From Phoronis australis (lineage: Eukaryota > Phoronida > Phoronidae): DNA of 64,000 bases. The stretch covers positions 174,652-238,651 of the forward strand of contig NMRA01000455.1 of assembly GCA_002633005.1 (NCBI GenBank), given 5' to 3'. Of the stretch, positions 54,334 through 64,000 are shown in pieces (position 1 is the first letter of the stretch; every line of letters starts with the position of its first letter). Under the pieces are notes generated by a model. The model was given only the letters and a program-made list of their open reading frames with translations. It was not told the DNA's origin and did not search any database. A program made the translations under genes and the position numbers.

Positions 54334-55254
54334 CCTATTTCTAGAATTAGGGACTTGATCCGTCCTTGAGCAAAATAATTAATTTTCTCTGTCCCAAATT
54401 GGAGAATTTTTTCCGTACTTGTCTTGAGATACATTTTCCATGTTACTGTTCTCCGTTGGTATATTTTCTATGAATGGACAATGGAAAGTGACACAAGTGC
54501 AAAAGACTGGCATCTTTGTTCTGCATTCACTTCCATTGAGCAATGTGTTACTCACTATTGAACACAGTCCTCGTCAGTCATTCCTGTTTGCTCCATGGAA
54601 GTGAATGCAGAATCAAGATGCACCTGCCTTTTTCATTTATCTCACCGTCTATTGTTCAATGGATAGTGAATGTAAGTCCATGGAACAATGTTTTACACCG
54701 ATAAAACCAAAATAATGCAGTCTATACATGGACTAATGACCAGTTGTTTAGGATAATTAGCTTTATAATTAGAGCCTATTTAAAACATCCTTAAATTTAC
54801 GTTTTAATGTTCAACAGCCTCAGGGATCTACATATCTGTTGAAGCTACCATAAACCATATCAGTTACTTTCCTCTTCGATACTTGCATTGGTATGTTTTT
54901 ACCACTTCCCATTTTACACTGTTCAGTGTTGCTGTTCATTGTCACGACATTGTTCATGTTTAGGGCCTTGTCCATGGATCTATTTTCCCAGTCTCCCCAC
55001 CATCAAGGGTGAGTCATGCTTGCTGCTGCTGCTGTGATATTTTTATTGATCTATGTGGCCTGTGATGGTGGCTGACTCATCTGCTCTAGTTGTGTCTGCA
55101 GTTAATTGTTTACAAAATATTGTAATCAGGCTGCTTGGGTAAACTATGGAATTGGCTGTGTCTGGTTGTGTTCTTGAACTTGGTGATGAATTATCAGCAC
55201 CTGATGAATGTTGAGGTTATGAAGGACATTGTATGCATTTGTCAGGTGCCCCTA

Positions 55255-55308
55255 TTTTGAGAACCAGTTTGATGCCCATTATTCAGTGGAGAAAACTGGT
55301 TCTCAAAA
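55255..55308. repeat. 54-bp hairpin family, copy 3
   Basis: TTTTGAGAACCAGTTTGATG, loop CCCATTATTCAGTGGA (inverse orientation to copies 1 and 2), and AACTGGTTCTCAAAA. Flanks AGGTGCC and GGCACCT extend the inverted repeat. Confidence 0.88.
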
Positions 55309-55434
55309 TTCCGGCACCTTGTATCCAACCATTACCAGTCTGTATTTAGCCAAATGTATATACAAAACTATAGGTTTGAACTCAGTGAATGTAAATATTT
55401 TCTGAAAATAGAATGCCCGCTGAATGTGGTTCTT

Positions 55435-55765
55435 ACTTTATACTAATCTGACATTAATCGGTCATTTGACGGTCTTTTTAGTAAAATTTTACGAATAAGA
55501 GAATGACCAAATTTCATTTGATACAAATGTTCTAGATGAAATCTAAGATACAGTTTTCTAAATTATCATTTTGTTTTCATTTCATGCAACTTATGTTTTT
55601 TTCCATCAACATAATTGAATTGGTGAAATTCTATTTTTGAAAGCTTCTCGTGCGAAAAAGGAACCTTTAAAACAATTCCTAGCATCGCTTTGGCAAACAG
55701 TGCATAAAGTATAGTTTCAGAAGGTTCCACATGAATGTGATCGACTGCGTCTGAGTTGCTTTTTG
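55435..55765. repeat. ~400-bp dispersed repeat family, copy in CERT1 intron 1
   Basis: AATCTGACATTAATCGGTC, GACGGTCTTTTTAGTAAAAT, TTCTATTTTTGAAAGCTTC, CAAACAGTGCATAAAG and CACATGAATGTGATCGACTG follow the same order as the copies at 20020 and 26685. Confidence 0.72.
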
Positions 55766-58533
55766 TGGTTCTAAAGTCCAAATGATTCAGTGATTGTGAA
55801 CATTTTCTGGGAAGTGTGCATGAGAGTTTAAATGGTATAAATTTACTTGAAGTCTAAACTCACTTCAGACAAAAGAAATGACATGTGGATGGTCGTTCTT
55901 TTGGATTTTTCTTTCATTAGAGCTGAGATACCTTTAAGGTACCTGCTCTCCAAGTGGGGGTCACTGTACTGATTTTGTTCAGTTGCAGTTTTAGTTTTTG
56001 AAACTGGACTGAAGATTTTTTTGATGGCACAAGGAACATCGTGTTGGTTTCCGTTGATCAAGCAATGAGAAGCAAGATTTAAACCCGAGTCGGTCAATAG
56101 TGTCTGTTTTAGGTGTACTGTACATGTGGCATTTTGTTGGACTGCACGTGTGCAAAATTTGCGTTTTTGAATGCGGGTATGGTTATTCTTGGCTTATTTT
56201 ACACAGAAATAATTCCCAAAATTGTCTTTTTCAAAGGCTGATTGCTTTACTGGAAATATGGGAAATTTACCAAAAGTAGTTTCATGGCATTTATGCAGTA
56301 CAAACCATGCTAGCAACAGACTGAAATTTTCTTAATCTTAGCTTTTTTATAGAAATTGGAAAAAAATAAAATTTGAGTTGTAGACCATATTGTGTTCGTT
56401 GCCGAAGTTGAAACAGTGGCAGCAGACGACTGGGAAATGGTCATGTAGTGTTTCTGTAGTAAACATTCAAGTAAAGGTCCAGGCAGTACGCTTGAATTGG
56501 CGAGCCTGAAAATAGGTTTCGTATTTAGCCCAAGTTATCGTAGCACAGCATTCAGGGAATTAGAAACTCATTAGACATTAAGTTTTGTCGTTAACGAGTT
56601 ATCAAGTGCAATAGGAATACTCTTCTTAATTACTGGTGAGTCACAAAACATATCCATCGCTGATCAGTGGCATATATCGCATTTGCACAGTTGGGCGATT
56701 TTCTTATTGAGGTTCTTTAAGCAGTTTACATCAGATACTTCCTGGATTTCAGACTTCTCTTCCAGCGTCCACCATCTGCATGATTCACAAGTGTTTGTGG
56801 TGGCAAAGTTCCCAACTAAGCAACTTAAAGTGACAATAAACCTGTAGTGTATTGGATAAACTAATTTTGATTTAGATCACTTACTGATAAAAAACAAGTA
56901 ATAAGTGATGTTGTCAGTTGGCTGCAGGTCGCTTTCACTGTTAGTCTTTCCTTCCTGTCACCTGGTTGTCAGAGCGATGGTTTTAAAGTTCAATTTTTTT
57001 TTGCTCCTCAATGTACGGAGTCATGAGCTGTGTGTAGTACTTTGGCCACCACCAGCTATTACGCACCCAAAATTGCTTAACAGCACCTTGCTCTTAATTT
57101 GCACCTGGTGACGATGGAGGTCTTTTCACTTTCTGTTAATTCTGCACAACACAGGCACTTGAAAAAGGTCTGGCTTGTAAAATATTGTGTAAAATTCATC
57201 AGTGATTATGGTTTGCAAAATGTATTGATTGCCTGATATGAGAGTCTGAATCTACTCACTGGGTGACATTCCACAGCCATCCAGTTTGCACCAGGGTAGC
57301 TCTCTGCCTATTTAGATCACAATGCTAGGGAGTGGAATTTTACTTTGTTGAACAAGAATAAACATTAGTGTGGTTAATTTCATTGCTTGCATGATTTGTG
57401 GTGACCATGACCATAAGCACCACAAACCTCACTTGCTAAATATTCTGATGTTGATTGTCTATTATTAAATCGGAACTGAACTATGTCATGAGGTTCATCT
57501 GAGACTGGGAATTTGACATGATGATCAAAGTTCAGAGTTCAAAGTTTATTTGTAGTGGGAGCTGATTTAGGCAAATGAAATGTCAAGTTGGCCAAATTTG
57601 TTTAGGTGCTATGGGGCTTCCATTTTTCATGGTGGGATTTCATTGTTTCAGATAGTAACTGACTTTGTGTTGGCAGCATCTGAACAACAGAAAATTCTAA
57701 CTTGACTGGTGGCCAGAAATTAAAAATTCTTGTAATTGTTTGAATCAAAAATCTATTTCCATACTCTAGGAAGTCTGTGTGTTAAGTCTTGGAATAAATT
57801 CATTGAACAGGTGCATCCAAAATGTCTCCCAGTAATTAAATCACGTTAAGTCTAGGTTTTCAAACTCTTGGCAAGCTTGAGTAAGCCAAATTCATCACGA
57901 CAAAATCCAAACTCGACTTGACGATGAGTCAGAGCAGGTTGTATGCAACATTCAAATACTCAAATACTGGTACCCTTACAGTTGTACTATCTGCTGGAAA
58001 CCAAGATAATTATCAACCTGAAGTATTGTCCACTTCAAGAATTTCCCAAGTACAAGCTAGCCTTTGGAATGAGTTTAATTGTCACTAGGTTTAAAACCAT
58101 AGCCGTGTGGACGATATTTGTCCTGGAACAACTTGACAGACGTGTGAGAACTTACTCCGCCTTGTTCAAGAGTACAAGTCCAAATGTGGAATCAAACCTG
58201 CAGACAAAGTGGAATTAATTACCAGCAGTTGCACAACTAGGGGCATCTAAATGTTGATGGTGCAGGGTGCGTAGTGTTGGACACTTGGTTGAATGGGGAG
58301 GGGCACATTTCTCTTGGGTAAGTTGCTCTAGGATAACTTGTGTTGACGCCATCTGTTGGCTGTCTTGGTTTCAGGCCAAAGTATCTAAAACAAAGAATAA
58401 CATTAACTAACAGTATAATCAACATCATATATGCAAGCAACGTAAGTAGATGAAAACATTTTGTTTTAACTCAAGACTTTGTCGGTGATTCTAACAAAGC
58501 ACATCGGCAATAGTTGGATAAAACATGCTCGCA

Positions 58534-58587
58534 TTTTGAGAACCAGTTTAATGCCCGTTATTCAGTGGAGAAAACTGGTTCTCAAAA
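58534..58587. repeat. 54-bp hairpin family, copy 4
   Basis: TTTTGAGAACCAGTTTAATG, loop CCCGTTATTCAGTGGA, and AACTGGTTCTCAAAA. Flanks ACATGC and GCATGT extend the stem to ~27 bp. Confidence 0.88.
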
Positions 58588-60098
58588 TGCAGGCATGTTA
58601 AATCTCAAGTCAACTATTAGCAAACATAACAGTAAAGCAAACAATACAAACAACCAATCACATTGCTTGCTTTACCCTGATGTTTCCACTGATGATGTTT
58701 TTACTGTAAACTCGCAGGTTAATGCCCATGCCATAGTAATCGCCCATCCCCGACTTTCACCAATTTTTGATTCAAGTGCCCACTGCTCCGGGAATCACCC
58801 ACGGCCCACCCCGTCTTAGATTTTCCCATTTTAAGCGCCTAGGACTTTAGCCCGTGAGTTTACGTTAAGTTAGAACCAAACATTTGGACTTATGTATTTT
58901 TTGTTATGTGTCATTGATTATTTGCTATTCTGTTTGCTGCCATATTTTAAAACCCAAGGCGTTAGCTGATAGAAGTGGAATAGATCTTGCCAGGGATTTT
59001 TGTGGACGTCAGTGTACAAATAATGAGAATTTAACCAGTCAGCAGACTTTTTGTTCTTTGACTAGTTGTCGGCTAGTACAATTACTCATTAGGAGTCGGC
59101 TATTGATTTCTGCTTGTACTGTCTTGATAAGTGAACATTTACATAGAATTAATGGCAACTAGACTTTAGAGAGTATTCACCTGGAACCAGCAGCACCGCG
59201 CTCCTGTGGACATTTTATAACCATATACGTTGAAGATAATGCTTAAATTGAAAAAAAATGAGGAGTGAACAGGTGTGCTTAATTTTTTTATTGTGTTGGA
59301 GCTTTGGATTTCATTGACATTGCAAGTGGCCTGTTGTTGACGATAACAAAAATTAGGCCTCAGGGTAGGGGAAGGCTTTAACTTTGCGACACATCTTTTT
59401 TCGTTGTTAACTGATTGTTGAAACAAATGCTATAAAGACACTGGGCATATTTCCTGATTTCAAGCAGTGTTCACAAAGCGGGAGTAGAACATATTGCAAC
59501 TAAATTTGATGGTGTTTTTAAGAGAAGAGATGGCATTCCCCAGCTAGGATGTTGATGTTGTGATTAAAAACAACATTTTATCAGCAGTCTATCCTGGTAT
59601 ACTTGGAAGTTTTTAGTGCCATAAAATAGTTCCTCAAGAGTCCTTGTGCACTGATAAAACACAGATAATTAGGTTTAAAAGTACTTGTTTATGCAAGCTG
59701 TTTCTGATTGGCTATTGACCTGTGTATGACAGAAGTCTCAGCTGGCCTTGTTTGTTGAACTAATCTTTATTTGTTGTTTCTACTATTGGTATAGATATAA
59801 ACAAATGACTTTGATGTGCATGCCATATCAGGTTTTAGAATTGATTTGTGGGAGATAGTGTTGCTTTTTTCTCTGGCTTGCCTATAGTATGGTGAATTCC
59901 TGGATTGGAGACTTTGGCCGGAATTTGCACTCCTTTTGATCTCAGATGAACAATTACTTAATGCAAATACTTCCGCAGTTTTATATTTTTAATTTCCCGA
60001 CATTTTCATGGGCATGACGTCACAAGTAAATGGAAAATCATTAATATTTGTTCAAATTATGGCATTTCTATCATACCCAGCTAACCCAGGTACAGCAT

Positions 60099-61250
60099 TA
60101 AGTGCCATCCACACACATACTTACTCTAGAACAAGTTACCTCTGCATCAAGTTGTCGCTAGGTGTGAGTGCTGTTTGGACTCTGTTTAACATTGTTGCAC
60201 TACTTACCCCACTTGTGACGACTTCACGTTATTGGGGTGGGGTAACTTGTTCTAGGATAACTTGCGCCACTTGTAATCGATCTGTAGCCGCAAAAGTGGG
60301 GCAGGGAGAAAGTAATTATCAGGTGCAGTTTATCCAGGCCTTTATCCAGGATTTCAAAAAAGGGTGTCCAAAATGGGGTTCCCAATATTCCAAGGCGTCC
60401 ATGATTCCGACGCGTAACCCCCACCCCCAGAAATGCCCCCAAACACAGATTTTTTTACAAAAAATGCATAGACCAAGGTTTTTACATCTAAGTTTACAAG
60501 TTTACAAAACAGCCTTCTGTAGTGAGCGTTTTTACTAAAAAAAACTGTAGACCCAGGCATTTACAATGCTATCAATCAAGTGTGAGTGTAGCAACATTGT
60601 ATATACATTGTATATTTCTTCCTGCTTTGAAAAAAAAGAGTCCCCACTGTGAGCCTTCAGAGGCTTCCTNGATTCCGACGCGTAACCCCCACCCCCAGAA
60701 ATGCCCCCAAACAGATTTTTTTACAAAAAATGCATAGACCAAGGTTTTTACATCTAAGTTTACAAGTTTACAAAACAGCCTTCTGTAGTGAGCGTTTTTA
60801 CTAAAAAAACTGTAAACCCAGACATTTACAATGCTATCAATCAAGTGTGAGTGTAGCAACATTGTATATTCATTGTATAAACATTGTATATTTCTTCCTG
60901 CTTTGAAAAAAAAGAGTCCCCACTGTGAGCCTTCAGAGGCTTCCTAGTATTCATTACAATGTGTGAGTCCAAACATGAAAGGTTCCTATTGACAGTGGGT
61001 GTCCAAATGATACATTGGGCTTCCTTGCCAGGGCCTCCAGATTAATGCCCAGGACATAGGCTGCATAAACGCCTGCGATTACATTATAGACAGGTTTTCT
61101 TTTGCACAGGGTATGTGCTTTTGGTGTTCATTGTCATGCATAGAGCAACAACTTCTGCCTTACTCTAGTTATCCAACGTGTGTGTGGATGCTCTACTTAA
61201 AAGTTGCAAGCGCACGTTCTAGGATAGGCGGTGTGTGGATGGTACTTTAG
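60099..61250. mobile_element. CCATCCACACAC-type MITE, ~1.15 kb with internal duplication
   Basis: Left end TTAAGTGCCATCCACACAC; right end, inverted, CTAAAGTACCATCCACACAC. Interior GTAACTTGTTCTAGGATAAC matches the shorter copy at 23468. Its length is inflated by the duplicated block at 60401-60945. A partial relative with GTAAGTTGCTCTAGGATAAC lies at about 58240-58350. Confidence 0.78.
60401..60945. repeat. ~270-bp direct duplication with N at junction
   Basis: GATTCCGACGCGTAACCCCC begins both copies (about 60403 and 60671) and CAGAGGCTTCCT ends both. The N at 60670 is exactly at the junction. Copies differ by small indels in A-runs and one extra TTGTATA unit. Confidence 0.93.
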
Positions 61251-62819
61251 TCTGTCGAGAAATCCACGCTTCAGTTCCAAGACCACCGTTGTACATTTGC
61301 AGTCAATGCCATTTTGATGTTGCCTTAGCAAAGTTATTAAACCTTCTGTTGAGACACTTCCATGCCCTTTAATTTCGGAAGTGTACTTATGTATCCTAAG
61401 GAGTTTCCTGCTGGAGCTCCACCAGTTGCAATCTCAACAGAAATCCTTAAAGGGAAATTACCTGTTTTATATTTGAAGAAAACACATTACTAGGATTATT
61501 ACATAGGTGGACTTCTTGAAAATATTAGGCTTTGATCACAGCCATAAAACAGCAAAAATCCATTATGCTTTTGTGATTTTATTACATAATCCCCAATTAT
61601 TGTTGCTGTTGTCTGCCAGGCATATACTGAAATAATAGATTGTGACTAACCTGTGAATATGCTTAATTTAGCGGGGGGGGNTAGGTTTGATTCCACCCTG
61701 AGGTTGATCTTAGAAAATTGCAGTAACACCTTTCATTTCCTACAGGATTTGAAAAATCAAAAAAGTCAACAATTTTAACCATTCATGCATCAGATAATTT
61801 CATTTTACCTGTGAGACTTTAACTCAGCACAGAAACTGACCTGTCGCAAGCAAGCTTCAGGTCAACCTACGATATTTCTTATGACGTAATTTGTCACATT
61901 TCGGCTCGAGTCTTATGTACCGTAAGGTTTGATGACCTCGATATAAACTGCAAAGTTAATCGAACCGTTCACACCAACTGCGGTAAGTAACGCCATTGAA
62001 GTACAGGATCATGAATAAACACTGTCGCCATTAAAGTAATTGCAAAGTAGCTCGGATGTGTAAGGTGGCGTTCAAGGTATACTGAGAAATGGCTGGTTTT
62101 TCATCCCATTTGCACTAAAAAATTTTTTAGGTGACTATTCAAGAACTTTTACGAGTGATAACGTTATGCATTTCTCTAATTTGATTGGTGATTATTGAAG
62201 ATAAAGGAAAAGCAAGTATTGATACCTTTTAATTGTTGACAATAACAGTGGCCCCTGGCGATTACTTCAATGAGACTGAAGTTGACCATCCATACTGCAA
62301 AGAAATGTTGCTGCTCTGCTGTTAAATCCACCTGTTTACTGCAAAGTTAACTGGTGCTGTTAATTTCAATACAGTACCAAAGTTCATTCATACTGACCAC
62401 AACTCCCCAAAACATGGATGTGACAACATTTAGTACGGAAAGGCCTACTGTGCTGTCACCTCGTGGGTTCTTGGTGTAACTAAATTGTGAAAGCTTTCTG
62501 TCACTGATGATTGATGAGTGCAAATCCCATTGATTTTGACTTGAAGCGACTTGAAGCGAGTAGACACCATGGTGCCTAGCTTTTTTGCTAATAATACGTC
62601 CCCTTTAACGGTAAAGTTTCACCAGTTTCGGACTAAAATATTTGCTTAAATTTCCCATATCAGTTATTCAAGGACTTATCTAACATTTTTGTGACCATCC
62701 ATTCCAATGTTGAATTTGAACAATGATATCGCAGTTATTTGGCGATTCGTTAATTGTCCAGTTCTTCATAGAAATACTTTAGATTAATGTTGCTTACTTG
62801 CTAGGGTAACTTTTGTTTA

Positions 62820-63225
62820 TCGAAGCTTCGCCGAAACTTCTCTTACCTTTCCGACTAGACAGCGATGTCAAAGTCATTACTAAGATATCAGACGACGCAG
62901 TTCATTTGTACTTTCAAACGAAAATTGAGTAGTGAGTTCGAATCTAACTGAAAATTGTTCTCCTTCCATTCATGAGTCTTTACGAAAATGATCATTGTCT
63001 ATTGAGAGGCCACGCCGGCTTCGCTACATTAACAAAGAACACCTTTTGCGAGTCTGGCGTGATCGAAGTTTCGCTCAGACCTTTCCCACTATGTTGAAGT
63101 TTCGGTGAGTACCGAAGCTTCGTTTTTCAATCCTACAATTTTCTGTTTAGTTTCGCTTGCAGGTTAAACTGCCGGAGTTAACGTTTCCCATTTATCAAAA
63201 CTTCGATAAAAGCGAAGTTTTGCCT
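62820..63225. repeat. Cluster of GAAGTTTCG / CGAAGCTTCG palindromes
   Basis: CGAAGCTTCGCCGAAACTTC at 62821, ATCGAAGTTTCGCTC at 63062, GAAGTTTCGGTGAGTACC then GAAGCTTCG at about 63095-63122, and AAAACTTCG...GCGAAGTTTT at about 63197-63222. They are GAAnnTTC inverted units, either heat-shock-element-like or internal repeats of an unknown element. Confidence 0.6.
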
Positions 63226-64000
63226 CTAATGGGAAAGCGACGAGAAGTTTATTCTGTTACTAGACTAGCATAGTTTGTAATTTGTAGATCATAAAACAAC
63301 ACTTAGTAAGTGTTACATTAATTGTAGCAAAGTAAGCACTGCATCAGGAAAAGTCCCCTTAAAATTTTTGTGGCAGGACATGATTGATTAATGGTAGTTT
63401 CTGCTGGCATGCTTGTTATTTATGTGTAGTTATTTTTCAGGAGGTCCCCTGGCCTACTGCTAGTTATTTTAAGCTTTCTTATGCTATCATGCATATTTTA
63501 AAAACAATTTCAGAAGGCATCCCTGCTGATAAGCAATATTGTACTGCAGGTCAGTGCAGAAACTAGTTTTGCATTGATTTTTAAATTTGCAAGTACTACC
63601 AGTAAATTCCTCCTTAATCTAGGTGATAAAAAGGCCGTTTACCAGAAAGTGTCTACTGTCCTTTTCAAAGTAAACAAGACAGACTTTATCAAGAACTCTT
63701 GCATACTCTGCCAAACTTTTATAGACTTTTTGAGAATTTTTAGTCTAACCTTTTCGTGAAAATACAGTGTTTTTTGTTAAAATTTAGTGGAATTGTGCCT
63801 TAGCCAATAATTGTTCATTTGTTAATGGACTTATGCTGTGAGTTGTTGCAATTGCGATAAAGTGATTGGAGCGACATCTGTTGAGATTTTGACTAAAGTT
63901 AACCTGAATCGAAACGGGTTGTAGTAAAAAATAAGTGGCTATTTTGTCGCGGCTTTGTGCATAAAACTTTGTTAAATTTTAATTTTGTTTGGTTTATTTT

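Larger units (their letters stand above)
46369..64000. other. CERT1: Presumed CERT1 intron 1 (continues past right edge)
   Basis: No second CERT1 exon (expected to encode DECRFDISVND...VWYLRA-type sequence) was found on the plus strand. The stretch contains hairpin copies at 46808, 55255 and 58534, the 2.1-kb and 270-bp direct duplications with N junctions, a 1.15-kb MITE and a cluster of GAAGTTTCG palindromes near 63 kb. No independent gene is supported. Open frames such as 57943-58218 and 60008-60538 lack domains or are repeat-derived. Confidence 0.65.

Noticed and set aside
60008-60538. 176-codon ORF
   Set aside because: Starts in unique sequence but runs through MITE and duplicated repeat sequence; no domain.

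Overview
The window is AT-rich, intron-rich metazoan nuclear DNA dominated by interspersed repeats. Its gene products (NBAS, dithiol glutaredoxins, ceramide transfer protein CERT1), short phase-respecting introns, many short inverted-repeat elements and tRNA-derived repeats suggest an invertebrate, probably a marine deuterostome. The sequence alone does not fix the species. Seven isolated N bases mark assembly joins.

Layout. (1) 511-25699, minus strand: the 5' half of NBAS, a subunit of the NBAS-RINT1-ZW10 (NRZ) tether for Golgi-to-ER vesicles. I assembled 29 coding exons from the ATG at 25699 leftwards. Every splice phase is compatible, giving 3258 nt or 1086 codons; the rest of the gene lies beyond the left edge. 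Two minisatellites, 1134-1396 and about 24010-24556, abut NBAS splice donors and repeat the donor-like sequence. A 5'-truncated LINE with its own target-site duplication sits in intron 14. (2) 28834-30662 and 37065-41847, plus strand: two tandem three-exon glutaredoxin genes with identical intron positions, one with a CPYC and one with a CPFC active site. The first intron of the second has collected a 180-bp hairpin, a dead Merlin-type transposase and a small inverted-repeat element. (3) 46132-46368, plus strand: the first coding exon of CERT1, with the start of the phosphoinositide-binding PH domain. The remaining 17.6 kb to the right edge appears to be its first intron. I found no second exon.

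Repeats form at least seven dispersed families: a ~54-bp hairpin (4 copies), CAG...CTG inverted-repeat elements with 5-bp target duplications, a GATATCAAATCTAGAA-core family, a GGTAAAATCTC MITE, a CCATCCACACAC MITE, a GCGCACCC MITE, and a ~80-bp foldback. A ~2.1-kb direct duplication (50050-54333) and a ~270-bp one (60401-60945) both have a single N exactly at the junction. They are best explained as unmerged contig overlaps, not real duplications.

NBAS and CERT1 both act at the ER-Golgi interface in known biology, but nothing in the sequence shows that their proximity here is functional.
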